Shown: positions 43,304 to 51,991 of the stretch, one piece after another
Layout: every line of letters starts with the position of its first letter
Numbering within the stretch: position 1 is the first letter of the stretch
Source of the DNA: Bog-473 sp035534235
Lineage (GTDB): Bacteria > Actinomycetota > Acidimicrobiia > Acidimicrobiales > RAAP-2
Assembly: GCA_035534235.1 (NCBI GenBank)
Contig: DATLSH010000079.1
Location: forward strand, 11,071 to 75,070
Direction: 5' to 3'
Length of the DNA stretch: 64,000 nucleotides
The notes under the pieces: model-generated
Told to the model about the DNA's origin: nothing
Database searches by the model: none
Seen by the model: only the letters and a program-made list of their open reading frames with translations
Program-made: the position numbers and the translations under genes

Positions 43304-44436
43304 TAGAGCACCTCCTCCAGCCCGGCCAGGTATTCGGTGTACTGCTGGCGCTCTTCGGCGATGAGGGGGTGCGGCTCCGCATAGACCTCCTCGAAGAGGG
43401 TCATCGCGAGCGGCTCGACGGTACTGAGGCACCCGGCCCGGAGCGCGGAGGCCGTCTCATCCGCCGCCGCCTCCACCTGCCTCAGGTAGGGGTCGTCCAG
43501 GAGCCCTTCGGCCTGGAGGAGCGCGCGCACCCGGGCCAGCGGGTCCTTGGCCTTCCAGGCGTCCTCCTCGGCCGGTGCCCGGTACCGGGTGGGATCATCG
43601 GATGTCGTGTGCGGGCCCATGCGGAAGGTGACGGCCTCAATCAGGGTCGGTCCCTCACCGTCGTAGGCCCGGGCCAGCGCGTAACGGGTGACGGCGTACA
43701 CGGCCAGGACGTCGTTCCCGTCGACCCGAATGCCGGGGACACCGAAACCTTCACCGCGTCGGGCAATCGAGAGGTGGGCCTGGAGCCGCACCGGTTCGGA
43801 GATGGCCCACTGGTTGTTCTGGCAGAAGAAGACCACAGGAGCCTGAAAGCTGGCCGCGAAGCAGAACGCCTCCGAAAGATCACCTTCACTGGTGGCTCCG
43901 TCACCGAAGTAGGCGATGGCGGCGGAGTTCGCCCCGTCGTGCTGGATCCCCATGGCGTAACCCGCGGCGTGCAACGCCTGCGATCCCACGACGATGGCGG
44001 GAGTGGTGACACCGAACGCGTAGGGGTCCCAACCCGACTGCGTGGAGCCCCGCCAGAAGCGCATCATCATCGTCGGCTCGACACCACGGCAGTAGGCCAC
44101 ACCGTGCTCGCGGTAGCTGGTGAAAGCGAAATCATCCGGCTGCAAGGCCCGGGCGGACCCGACCTGGGCTGCTTCCTGGCCCAGAAGCGGAGCCCAGAGG
44201 CCGAGCTGTCCCTGTCGCTGCAGCGCGGTCGCCTCGGCATCGATTCGGCGCACCACCACCAGGTCCCGGTAGAGGGATCGCAACTCCTCGGGCCCGATGT
44301 CCGCGACCAATTCGGAGAAGGGGGAGCCCGGGGTCCGGTGGCCCTCGGGGTCGATGAGCTGCACCAGGTCCGGCGACCCGGCGGACTCTGTCGCTCTGGG
44401 CGCGTCCACTTCGGACCTAGCCATCACGGTGGTCAT
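43303..44436 (-). CDS. 2-oxoacid dehydrogenase E1 component, alpha subunit
   Basis: The 377-residue protein has the ThDP motif GDGATSEGDLSEAFCFAA ending in NNQWAIS, and the phosphorylation-loop-like region TYRMGPHTTSDDPTRYR (here FRMGPHTTSDD). It decarboxylates a branched-chain 2-oxoacid or pyruvate; sequence alone favours the branched-chain type. The ATG at 44436 has GGAGGGGG upstream. It is the first gene of the E1alpha-E1beta-E2 operon. Confidence 0.92.
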   Translation of the reverse strand: MTTVMARSEVDAPRATESAGSPDLVQLIDPEGHRTPGSPFSELVADIGPEELRSLYRDLVVVRRIDAEATALQRQGQLGLWAPLLGQEAAQVGSARALQPDDFAFTSYREHGVAYCRGVEPTMMMRFWRGSTQSGWDPYAFGVTTPAIVVGSQALHAAGYAMGIQHDGANSAAIAYFGDGATSEGDLSEAFCFAASFQAPVVFFCQNNQWAISEPVRLQAHLSIARRGEGFGVPGIRVDGNDVLAVYAVTRYALARAYDGEGPTLIEAVTFRMGPHTTSDDPTRYRAPAEEDAWKAKDPLARVRALLQAEGLLDDPYLRQVEAAADETASALRAGCLSTVEPLAMTLFEEVYAEPHPLIAEERQQYTEYLAGLEEVL

Positions 44437-44665
44437 GATGCACCCCCTCCAGACCACGGAGCGTGATCGTCGTCATGTTCCCAAGGAGACCACATCACGC
44501 CTTTATGGAGCGGGAAATCAGTCCCTTGGTGCGAGGACACGCACGGCTTCCCGGCCGTGAGAGCTCCGAGCGCAACAAACACGCTGTGTGCGGCTTCGTT
44601 CGCGATGTACGCCCAGGGCGCCATCCGGGTCCAGCGCCCACCGCCCGGGGAGAGAGTATGGAGGC

Positions 44666-46051
44666 GTGGCGGACCCCTGTGACATGGAGGTGCCACCGCT
44701 TGAGGCCGGGAGCCTCCTCCCCTTCATAGGACGGGAACGCCTGGGCGCCCTCGCTGACGCGGCGGCACAGGCGCGTCACGCCCTCGGTGGTGCCACGGTG
44801 TGGAACATCAGCTCGACCGCAGCCGGCGGAGGCGTGGCAGAAATGCTGCCCCTCCTGGTCGGGTACGCCAGGGGGAGCGGAGTGGATGCCCGCTGGGTGG
44901 TCCTCGACTGCGATGAAGCGTTCTTCCAGATCACCAAGCGGCTGCACAACCGGCTCCACGGAGCCACCGGCGACGGAGGTGCCCTGGGTCGGACCGAATC
45001 CGTGAGCTATAGCGCCGTCATGGCGGCCAATGCCGCAGCGCTGACGGAACGCGTCCGCCGCGACGATGTCGCCGTCCTGCACGACCCCCAGGCCGCCGGA
45101 CTGGCTGGCGCGCTGTCGGAGCTCGGGGTCCGGGTGATCTGGCGGTGCCACGTAGGGACCGAGAGGACGAACGGCTTCACCGACGAGGCCTGGGCCTTCC
45201 TGACACCCCAGCTGGAGGGAAGCCATGCCTTCGTCTTCTCCCACCGGGGCTTTGTCCCTCGGCACCTGGGTGGGAAGGACGTCTGGGTGATTCCTCCCTC
45301 CATCGATCCCCTCTCCCCGAAGAACCCGAAGCTTTCCGCTGCCACCGTGCGCGCATTGCTGGGACGCATCGACCTGGCGCCCGGACCCGATGGCGCAGGC
45401 ACCATGGGCTCCGCGTCGACAAGAGGTGCGGGGCTGGTGGCCTCGCAGGAAAGGCTGGTCGTCCAGGTGTCGCGCTGGGACCGATTGAAGGACATGCAAG
45501 GGGTGCTGGAAGGCTTCGCCGACCGGATGGCGGGCCGGTCGGATTGCCGGCTGGCCCTCGTCGGCCCCGCGGTCGCCGAGGTGTCCGATGACCCCGAAGG
45601 CGCAGCCGTGCTGGGCGAGTGTGTGGCCGCGTGGGAGTCGCTGCCGACACGGCAACGCGACGCTATTCGGCTGGTCACGTTGCCCATGGACGACCTTGAG
45701 CTCAATGCCCTGATGGTGAACGCGGTTCAGCGCCGGGCCGATGTGGTGGTGCAGAAGAGCCTTGAGGAGGGATTCGGCCTCACCGTGGCCGAGGCCATGT
45801 GGAAGTCCCGCCCGGTCGTGGCCTCTGCGGTGGGAGGCATCGTCGATCAGGTGGCGCCCGGCACGGGGGTTCTCTTGGCGGACCCGTCGGACCTCGTCGC
45901 CTTCGGCGATGCGCTGGCCGACCTGCTGGCGCGCTCGGACGAGTTGGCGGCCATGGGCCGCCGGGCCCGGCGCCGCATACGCTCTCACTTCCTGAGCGAC
46001 CGCCATCTGGTCGACTACGCCCGCTTGCTCGTGCACGTGGCCGGCGTCTGA
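44666..46051 (+). CDS. treT: trehalose glycosyltransferring synthase (TreT)-like GT4
   Basis: The protein has the TreT N-terminal block VWNISSTAAGGGVAEML and LHDPQAAGLAG, RCHVGTE, and a GT4 C-terminal part with VVQVSRWDRLKDM and KSLEEGFGLTVAEAMWK. TreT joins glucose from ADP- or UDP-glucose to glucose to give trehalose reversibly. I used the GTG at 44666; an ATG at 44684 is a shorter alternative. It is divergent from the E1alpha gene. Confidence 0.85.
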   Translation: MADPCDMEVPPLEAGSLLPFIGRERLGALADAAAQARHALGGATVWNISSTAAGGGVAEMLPLLVGYARGSGVDARWVVLDCDEAFFQITKRLHNRLHGATGDGGALGRTESVSYSAVMAANAAALTERVRRDDVAVLHDPQAAGLAGALSELGVRVIWRCHVGTERTNGFTDEAWAFLTPQLEGSHAFVFSHRGFVPRHLGGKDVWVIPPSIDPLSPKNPKLSAATVRALLGRIDLAPGPDGAGTMGSASTRGAGLVASQERLVVQVSRWDRLKDMQGVLEGFADRMAGRSDCRLALVGPAVAEVSDDPEGAAVLGECVAAWESLPTRQRDAIRLVTLPMDDLELNALMVNAVQRRADVVVQKSLEEGFGLTVAEAMWKSRPVVASAVGGIVDQVAPGTGVLLADPSDLVAFGDALADLLARSDELAAMGRRARRRIRSHFLSDRHLVDYARLLVHVAGV

Positions 46052-46098
46052 CTCAATGCCCGGGCGCCGCGCCCGGTACCCGATTCGACCCATTTCGC

Positions 46099-46773
46099 TT
46101 ACGGCAAGATCTCTTGGATTATGACCCGTCCGGTTATCTCATCCGGGTGGATGGCAATAATGGCGTGACGGTCACCGCCGGCCCAGGGCTCGAGGTCGAG
46201 TGAGGCCAGTCGGAGCAATTCGTCGGGATCGTCAATGCGTCGGACCCGGCCGGTGACGAGCACACTCCAGCCCTCACTCATGGCATCGTCCACCTGATCG
46301 ATCTCGAATCCGACCACGGGTTGGGCCTCAAGCTCCGCGGCGCCGATCACGGTGGTGCTGACGATGACGTCGCTCCCGGTGAATCTGAAGTTGACCGGAT
46401 GTGCCTCCGGGCCTCTTTTCGACATGAAGGCAAGCCGGCCCACTCCCCCGGCACTCAAATGCGCCTCGCATTGCGCGGGGGTGAGAGCTTCGAGCTGGGG
46501 GTGGCGCCCGGCCCTCCCCCGTCCAGGAGGCCGGTCCACACGCCCACCTTCCAAGGCATTGGGAGTCGTCTGCAGGGCCAGGGCCAGCAGGAACATCGTC
46601 CCGGCGCTCAGCCGGACCCCCGAACTCTGCTCGAAATAACCTAGGTACCCCGGGTCGATCCCGGCTCCGTGCGCGACCTCTTCAATGCTCAGGCCCAGCT
46701 CCATGCGGCGATGGGCGACTCTGCGGGACAAGTCGCCTTGGTGGGGAAGGTGGGGGTCTGCGGCTTGGGTCAT
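46099..46773 (-). CDS. XRE-type HTH fused to a pyridoxamine-phosphate-oxidase-like domain
   Basis: The 224-residue protein has an N-terminal HTH (about 15-70, LGLSIEEVAHGAGIDPGYLGYFEQ) and a C-terminal flavin-binding split-barrel domain (about 95-215: CEAHLSAGGVGRLAF, VNFRFTG, VVGFEIDQVDD, WSVLVTGRVRRI). It may sense flavin or redox state and bind DNA. Fusions of this layout occur in many actinobacteria, with no assigned target. Confidence 0.85.
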   Translation of the reverse strand: MTQAADPHLPHQGDLSRRVAHRRMELGLSIEEVAHGAGIDPGYLGYFEQSSGVRLSAGTMFLLALALQTTPNALEGGRVDRPPGRGRAGRHPQLEALTPAQCEAHLSAGGVGRLAFMSKRGPEAHPVNFRFTGSDVIVSTTVIGAAELEAQPVVGFEIDQVDDAMSEGWSVLVTGRVRRIDDPDELLRLASLDLEPWAGGDRHAIIAIHPDEITGRVIIQEILP

Positions 46774-46838
46774 TGAGCCATTCTGATACTCCTATGGACT
46801 TGAATCCACACGGGACGCGGGAGCACCCGGCGGTCCTA

Positions 46839-47558
46839 TCAGATTGAGAACGACGTGTCCGGGTTGATCCACGGTCGACGGTCCACCGCGGCTCCGTCGT
46901 CTTGAAAGTAGTCCCAGTCAAGTTGCGGCGTTCGCCAGTCTCCATACATGCACTCAAGTTCTCGTTCGTGGTCGGCGTGCCGGAGCCAGGTCCGGCCGAG
47001 GAATTCGAAGGGCACGAGCTCTTGGTCAGGCAGTTGCGCTTCAATTTCGACGAGGTGATCCGGTGGCCAGCCGTACGCGTAATACCGCAGCATGCCGTCC
47101 ACGGGCTCCATGACGAAGAAGTCGAAATTCGTGTTGTGCCGGCGGAAGGTCATCTCGGTCACTTGACCCTTGTTGTTCCGGAACTGCTGGTGTATCTGAA
47201 AACCCACTCGCCGCAGTTCGGGTGCTGCACGCAGGAGTCGCGGGAGGTCTTCTGCGAGCAGAGCGAAGTCGGCATCACGATCGTGGGCAAGCAACTTCCC
47301 CTCACGGGCCCAACCAAGCAGCATGCCCGACCAGACCCAGTACCGCCCGGCAAGCTCGGTATCGGCAAGCAGGTCGTGGAGTTCCAGAAGATCGCGCACG
47401 AGGTGGCCGACGAACAGCCGATTGCTCACGCGTTGAAGTGCTCGACCCAGCACCGGAAGCTCCAACAGGTGCCTGGCTCCCACCTTCCTTAGCCACTTCA
47501 TCGGCCGTCGAAGAGAGAACACGAACGGCTTCCTCGCGTGGGTCCCTGCTACCGACAT
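46839..47558 (-). CDS. LicD-like nucleotidyltransferase-fold transferase
   Basis: The 239-residue soluble protein has the LicD/fukutin signature: SGMLLGWAREGKLLAHDRDADFAL, where the DxDxD acids bind metal, followed by a strand-rich core. LicD enzymes move phosphocholine from CDP-choline to teichoic acid or capsule sugars. Next to a cytidylyltransferase and aminoethylphosphonate-type genes, its likely donor is a CMP-linked aminoalkyl head group and its acceptor a surface glycan; this is inference. The start is the ATG at 47558. Confidence 0.75.
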   Translation of the reverse strand: MSVAGTHARKPFVFSLRRPMKWLRKVGARHLLELPVLGRALQRVSNRLFVGHLVRDLLELHDLLADTELAGRYWVWSGMLLGWAREGKLLAHDRDADFALLAEDLPRLLRAAPELRRVGFQIHQQFRNNKGQVTEMTFRRHNTNFDFFVMEPVDGMLRYYAYGWPPDHLVEIEAQLPDQELVPFEFLGRTWLRHADHERELECMYGDWRTPQLDWDYFQDDGAAVDRRPWINPDTSFSI

Positions 47559-47789
47559 GCTCCAGTTTCCCCCTGGGCCGGCCGACGATTGTCGCAGTAG
47601 CTATGCACAGCCACCCTTTGAGCTAGCTGTCGAATGTCGGACAAGTGTGGGTATTGCCGCGCGTCGCGCGTCGCAAGGAACACCGCTGCAGCCTACCCTC
47701 ATGATTCAGGCCCGAGTGATGGCTCACTACCGATCCTTCCGAGAGTGTCGTGCACACAAGTCAACCGACTGTTGCGAACCGAGCCGGCG

Positions 47790-47795
47790 TATGAT
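47790..47795 (+). promoter_or_regulatory. -10 box for a leaderless methyltransferase transcript
   Basis: TATGAT lies six bases upstream of the ATG at 47802. No ribosome site is present, so translation probably begins at the transcript 5' end. A convincing -35 hexamer is not visible at 16-18 bases. Confidence 0.45.
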
Positions 47796-47801
47796 CCTTG
47801 C

Positions 47802-48500
47802 ATGCCGAGTGCAGACCCAGAAGACTTCAGCGCGGTACCACGAAGTCACGCGTGGCATGAGGTGTGGGACCGGCGCGATCCCGAGAAGCTCAAGTACGAC
47901 GGCTACGAGACCGGATTGAACAGCGACGAGGATCTGGTGCGGTTGCGGACCGCCCAGGTGGCATTCATTTCCTCCACGCTCAACCTCGGCTCGGCTGATC
48001 ATCTGCTAGATCTCGGCTGTGGGACCGGGGTGCTCACCCGACAGTTGGCACCTCTTGTGCGAAGGGTCACGGCGGTCGATTACTCGCTTGACGCCGTCGC
48101 ATTGGCGCGCGACACAATGAAATCATGCAGCACGGTCGAGCTGCACTGCTCAGACCTGGTGACGTTTGACTTGGGCTCTGTACCGGTTACCAAGGCGGTT
48201 GCCGTTGGCTCCATGCATTACCTGGACAGTTACGCCGTGCTGCACACTCTCCTCACTAGCTTCACCCGCCGGGGGGTGCCCGTCCTTGTGATGGACCTGC
48301 CAGACCAAGCGTACGCGAGCGGGGCGAGGCGCGAGTACGACCAGTCGCGCTGGTCCCACCTGGCGGTTGACACCGAGCGGATACGAGCCGACTTCCCGAG
48401 CAGCAGGGTGCACCGGGGGATGTTCCCTTGGTATGCCAACGACGCGATGCGCTTCTCCATCTTGATCTCGCCGAGCCCCAGCTTGACGACCAACTCTTGA
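47802..48500 (+). CDS. class I SAM-dependent methyltransferase
   Basis: The 232-residue protein has motif I LLDLGCGTGVLTRQL, AVDYSLDAVALAR after it, and a later AVGSMHYLDSY segment. It is soluble. It is the only plus-strand gene inside the phosphonate-like cluster and converges on the cytidylyltransferase gene. It could N- or O-methylate the aminoalkyl head group or the glycan. A longer frame from 47634 is Cys/Pro-rich and unlikely. Confidence 0.85.
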   Translation: MPSADPEDFSAVPRSHAWHEVWDRRDPEKLKYDGYETGLNSDEDLVRLRTAQVAFISSTLNLGSADHLLDLGCGTGVLTRQLAPLVRRVTAVDYSLDAVALARDTMKSCSTVELHCSDLVTFDLGSVPVTKAVAVGSMHYLDSYAVLHTLLTSFTRRGVPVLVMDLPDQAYASGARREYDQSRWSHLAVDTERIRADFPSSRVHRGMFPWYANDAMRFSILISPSPSLTTNS

Positions 48501-48543
48501 ACGCCTGATCCCACAGTGCCAGTGCACTCCGGAGCCCTCGGCC

Positions 48544-48972
48544 TCAGGAACTCGCGGCCTCCTCTTCGATCCGCTGGCGTAGCCTGACCAGCAGCTCCGT
48601 AGTGGACACGCCAGGGGTATAAGGGACCGTCCGGTAGATCCCCATCTCCATTGCGACGGCGTAGTATTTCGCCGCCGTGTGGTCATCAAAATCGTCTCCG
48701 TGTACGACGAGGTCAATTCGGTGGGTCTTCAACCAGTCCTGATTGACCGCAAGGGGGGCATTGGCCACCACTTCGTCGACATAGCGGCACCCGGCCACAA
48801 CTGCCATCCGTTCCGTCATGGTCATGAGAGGTCGTCTCTTGTAGGACTCGACGGCATCATCGGTGTGGATCCCAACCACCAGCGCGTCCCCGAGGGACTT
48901 CGCCTTGCGCAGAAACTCCACATGGCCAGGGTGGAAGAGATCCGCCACCATGTCAACATACACACGGGTCAT
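48544..48972 (-). CDS. cytidylyltransferase family protein (HxGH type)
   Basis: The 142-residue protein has the nucleotidyltransferase HPGH motif in DLFHPGHVEFL and a C-terminal GVSTTELL equivalent of the ISTT motif. Size and motifs match ethanolamine-phosphate and glycerol-phosphate cytidylyltransferases. Fom1, in the fosfomycin pathway, carries a domain of this type that cytidylylates a phosphonate. Here it probably makes a CMP-linked aminoethylphosphonate or analogue. The ATG overlaps the transaminase stop (ATGA). Confidence 0.85.
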   Translation of the reverse strand: MTRVYVDMVADLFHPGHVEFLRKAKSLGDALVVGIHTDDAVESYKRRPLMTMTERMAVVAGCRYVDEVVANAPLAVNQDWLKTHRIDLVVHGDDFDDHTAAKYYAVAMEMGIYRTVPYTPGVSTTELLVRLRQRIEEEAASS

Positions 48973-49997
48973 GATGCGAGAACGTGGAAGAGGTTTTCAA
49001 TCACTTCTTCGTCCATGGCCGCTCCCATGTTCGCCACACGAAAGATCTCGGTGCGCAACTCGTTCTGACCATGATAGATGACGTATCCGTACTTGAGAGC
49101 CTGGGCAAACAGTGTGTCGGGGTCACGTCCCTCAAGCCTGAACGACGTCAAGACCCATGAGCGGAGTGATTCCTCAAGCAGTGGCTCGAAGTGACGGGAT
49201 CCGGCGGTCCACACGGCACGGACCAACCTGTGATAGCGGGCCGGTCGGTCCTCCGACTCAAGGATGTCGAGGGCGACATCGAGGCCGATCATGGCCTGGA
49301 TGTTTGGAGTGCTCGGGATCCCATCGGCATACGCGGGCACATTGAGCACCGGCACGGTGGGATACGAGCGCAGTTCGCGCTTCCAAAGCACTCCAGCGAT
49401 TCCCGGCAGCGACTCCAGGCACTTATTGCTGTTGAAGCAGACCACATCGACACTCCGGTCGACCTCGTGCACGCCGAGCGAACTGACGGCATCGACAAAG
49501 AGTCGTACACCATGTCGCCGGCAGAGTTGCGCCACAGCCGCGAGCGGATTCAAAATACCGGTTGTCGTCTCGTGGTGGACCATCGCTACCCAGTCGGGCT
49601 CACGGGCCTCCATGTCCTCTTCCAAGGCCTTGAGGTCCAAGGGTGCCCCGACAGGAACAGAGGACGCCCAAGCCTCGGCACCTTCGAGCGTGGAAAGGGT
49701 CCGTACCATTCGTTGGCAATAGAGGCCGTTGTCCGCCACCAACACCCTGCCCCGGACGAAGGACGCAAGACCCGCATCAACGGCGAGGCTGCCCGACCCA
49801 TGCAGCAGACTGAGTGCAACTTGCCCTGAGTCGAGACCCAGATGAGACAGGATCCTCGCACGCACCCGATCCTGGAGCTCCTCGAATTCTGGTTGGCGAT
49901 GGCAAAGCTCTACATTGAACAGGTTCTCTTTGATACGAGGATCGAGATTGACCGGACCCGGATTAAAGAGGATCTGCTGGCGAGACGTCAGCGGCAT
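48969..49997 (-). CDS. PhnW-like 2-aminoethylphosphonate transaminase
   Basis: The 342-residue class V aminotransferase has the PhnW-like opening LFNPGPVNLDPRIK and LCHRQPEFEEL, a LLHGSGS phosphate-binding loop, the HHETTTG segment, the DAVSSLG strand, and the PLP Lys in SNKCLESLPG. It should aminate an aldehyde such as phosphonoacetaldehyde to 2-aminoethylphosphonate, or the reverse. In a biosynthetic operon the amine-forming direction is expected. Confidence 0.88.
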   Translation of the reverse strand: MPLTSRQQILFNPGPVNLDPRIKENLFNVELCHRQPEFEELQDRVRARILSHLGLDSGQVALSLLHGSGSLAVDAGLASFVRGRVLVADNGLYCQRMVRTLSTLEGAEAWASSVPVGAPLDLKALEEDMEAREPDWVAMVHHETTTGILNPLAAVAQLCRRHGVRLFVDAVSSLGVHEVDRSVDVVCFNSNKCLESLPGIAGVLWKRELRSYPTVPVLNVPAYADGIPSTPNIQAMIGLDVALDILESEDRPARYHRLVRAVWTAGSRHFEPLLEESLRSWVLTSFRLEGRDPDTLFAQALKYGYVIYHGQNELRTEIFRVANMGAAMDEEVIENLFHVLAS

Positions 49998-50012
49998 TTC
50001 GTTCTCAGCGTT

Positions 50013-50498
50013 CTACCGCGTAGAGCGATCGTGGGTGTCGCCCAATGCGTCCCTGATGCGGTCACTGTTTGCCTCGACTGTCAAGCTCACCCGGGGCGGT
50101 CTTCCGTCCCGGGTGATCTTCACCACTTCCGTCACGCCGGGATAGGACTCCTCCAGCACGGCGCACGGTTGGCCACCCACCGACTCATGACACCCGTTGT
50201 CGAGAACGTAGTGAAAGAGGTTGGTGAGTGCGCTCTCTCGCACGGTATGCGTAGTGCCCAGACTCATCAGCAAGGACGCATCGCCATTGATTACCACGAC
50301 GTCACACGAAGCATTGAGCGCCATTCCTAAACCGATAGCAGGAGCCAGGCCCATGCTGCCTTGCATGTAGAACACATTGTAACCACCGCCGGCTTCAGCG
50401 AACACCGCTCGACTGATGTATCCGGTGGACGCGACGTAGACGGCGTCATGCCCGTGCCGACCCAGGATCTCTCGAATCGCCTGGTCCCTGCCCTTCAT
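50013..50498 (-). CDS. phosphonopyruvate decarboxylase-like, ThDP-binding (PP) half
   Basis: The 161-residue protein is the C-terminal ThDP domain of phosphonopyruvate/sulfopyruvate decarboxylases: YMQGSMGLAPAIGLG, the ThDP motif INGDASLLMSLG, and DNGCHESVGGQP. It needs the PYR-domain protein encoded just upstream. Both pieces share a reading frame, separated by a TGA and ten codons. It starts at ATG 50498 with a weak ribosome site. Confidence 0.85.
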   Translation of the reverse strand: MKGRDQAIREILGRHGHDAVYVASTGYISRAVFAEAGGGYNVFYMQGSMGLAPAIGLGMALNASCDVVVINGDASLLMSLGTTHTVRESALTNLFHYVLDNGCHESVGGQPCAVLEESYPGVTEVVKITRDGRPPRVSLTVEANSDRIRDALGDTHDRSTR

Positions 50499-50528
50499 GG
50501 GCGACCTGGCGAGAGAGCGCGTCTTGGT

Positions 50529-50942
50529 TCACCCCTCATTGTTCTCCCCGGCAACCAGAATGTAGTTGTGCCAACCCAACAACTCGAGCAATGAGCGGTC
50601 GATCTCACCCATGACTCGGTGCTGAGGGAGGGTGTGACGGTGCCCCACCACCATGAGCAAGTCAATTCCGTACGGGATACACAGGGTGGCCAATGGGTTG
50701 ACGGTATGTCCCAATCCCGCGTTCTGAAGGTACACACACGGTCTTGCCCCGGCTAACGAAGCTCCGGCAGCGATGCCCATCGCTTCCGCCTCCCACGTCG
50801 CCGTGATATGTCGGTCTGCCGGCAGCCCGGCCAAATCAGAAATGAACTCTTTCAGACCGCTGTCGGGCACGCCCGTGAAGAAGTCATACCCGTCGGCCAA
50901 GAGGCTGTCCAGCAGCCCCTTATCGGACGTAACGATCCTCAT
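50529..50942 (-). CDS. phosphonopyruvate decarboxylase-like, PYR half
   Basis: The 137-residue protein is the N-terminal domain of the same enzyme: YDFFTGVPDSGLKEFI, the activating Glu in ATWEAEAMGIAAG, and VYLQNAGLGHTVNPL. FFTGVPDS is closer to phosphonopyruvate than to sulfopyruvate decarboxylases. The pair should decarboxylate a 3-substituted pyruvate to an aldehyde. The usual single-chain linker is absent, so a true two-subunit enzyme is possible. Its start overlaps the end of the mutase-like gene by 23 bases. Confidence 0.85.
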   Translation of the reverse strand: MRIVTSDKGLLDSLLADGYDFFTGVPDSGLKEFISDLAGLPADRHITATWEAEAMGIAAGASLAGARPCVYLQNAGLGHTVNPLATLCIPYGIDLLMVVGHRHTLPQHRVMGEIDRSLLELLGWHNYILVAGENNEG

Positions 50943-51804
50943 TCGCCTTCAATTCGTCCACGTAAATGATTCGGAAGATCTCATCCATACTGACAACATT
51001 GCTGTTCCCATCGGCCAGCCGCTTCTTTTCCATCAGCATGCCAAACGTGTCTTGAAGGGCCTTGGCGATAGCTCGGATCCCGTAATTCGCGAAAATGATA
51101 AGTTTGAATCCGGCGCCGTCCAGGGCCTCGTAACTGACGGTGTTGTACGTCGTCGGAACGCACACCAACGGTGCCGTCTCGCTCCGGTACCATTTCTCAG
51201 CAAACTCCAGAACGGGTCCGGGATCCCCTTCCTTGTGATGAATCAGGATCCCTTCTGCTCCTTCGGCTGCATACTCCCGAGCCCGGTCGAGTGCAACCTT
51301 TAGGCCTAAGCCCTTGATAAGCGCCTCGGTACGAGCAATAACCGCGAACTGAGTATCTGTCCTCTGCTCCAATGCTGCTCGTAGCTTGCCGCAGAACGTG
51401 CTCGAGTTCTCAATCTCCTCTTGCATGCCGGCATAGAAGGAACATCTTTTCGGGAAGACGTTGTCTTCAATGCACATCCCACTCCCACCCGCCTTCTCAA
51501 ATTCCCTGACGAGCCGGATCGTGTTGATTGCGTTACCTCCGCCGGCGTTACCGTCAACAAGAACCGGGATCTTTACCCGGTCGACGATTTTGGAGACGAC
51601 GTCTACGTAGTCCTGAGTGCCCAGGATGTCGGCGTCCGGAAGCCGTGCGGCCGCATGGACCTCGAAGCTGGAAACCCAGAGCCCATCTGCTCCGGCCTCC
51701 TCCGCAATTTTGGCTCCCATCGCGTTGTGAACGCCCATCAGAACAGCGGCATGATCTCCATGGAGAAGTTGAAGAACTGTCTTGTCAGGGAAGATCATTT
51801 CCAC
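50920..51804 (-). CDS. PEP mutase / isocitrate lyase superfamily enzyme with non-canonical active site
   Basis: The 294-residue protein matches PEP mutase and phosphonopyruvate hydrolase throughout: VHNAMGAKIAEEAGADGLWVSS, IARTEALIKGLG (substrate Arg), and ILIHHKEG (His). However the metal loop is VDGNAGGGNA where PEP mutases have DGDTGYGN, and the gating loop is EDNVFPKRCS where they have EDKxFPKxNS. The Cys in KRC recalls methylisocitrate lyases. Its operon position fits formation of phosphonopyruvate from PEP, but the residues leave a lyase or other P-C/C-C reaction open. GTG start. Confidence 0.8.
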   Translation of the reverse strand: MEMIFPDKTVLQLLHGDHAAVLMGVHNAMGAKIAEEAGADGLWVSSFEVHAAARLPDADILGTQDYVDVVSKIVDRVKIPVLVDGNAGGGNAINTIRLVREFEKAGGSGMCIEDNVFPKRCSFYAGMQEEIENSSTFCGKLRAALEQRTDTQFAVIARTEALIKGLGLKVALDRAREYAAEGAEGILIHHKEGDPGPVLEFAEKWYRSETAPLVCVPTTYNTVSYEALDGAGFKLIIFANYGIRAIAKALQDTFGMLMEKKRLADGNSNVVSMDEIFRIIYVDELKANEDRYVR

Positions 51805-51991
51805 AAGCTACCAAGATCGTTGAGGGAATGTAGGAGCCGTGATTGCCTCCCTTTGCACGTGCGACACCCGTAGTGCGTCCCCGCTCACCGACAATTCGCG
51901 GCGAGAACGCCCAGAAGTTCAGGCAGGATTCGCCGGAAGCGGGCCGACTCGGTTGAGGAGATCCCGATGATTTCGCCGTCGACACCGATCA

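Noticed and set aside
50529..50942. Sulfopyruvate decarboxylase (coenzyme M route) as an alternative
   Set aside because: The PYR half reads FFTGVPDS as in phosphonopyruvate enzymes, and no ComA/B/C-like genes are nearby, although the two-subunit form resembles ComDE.
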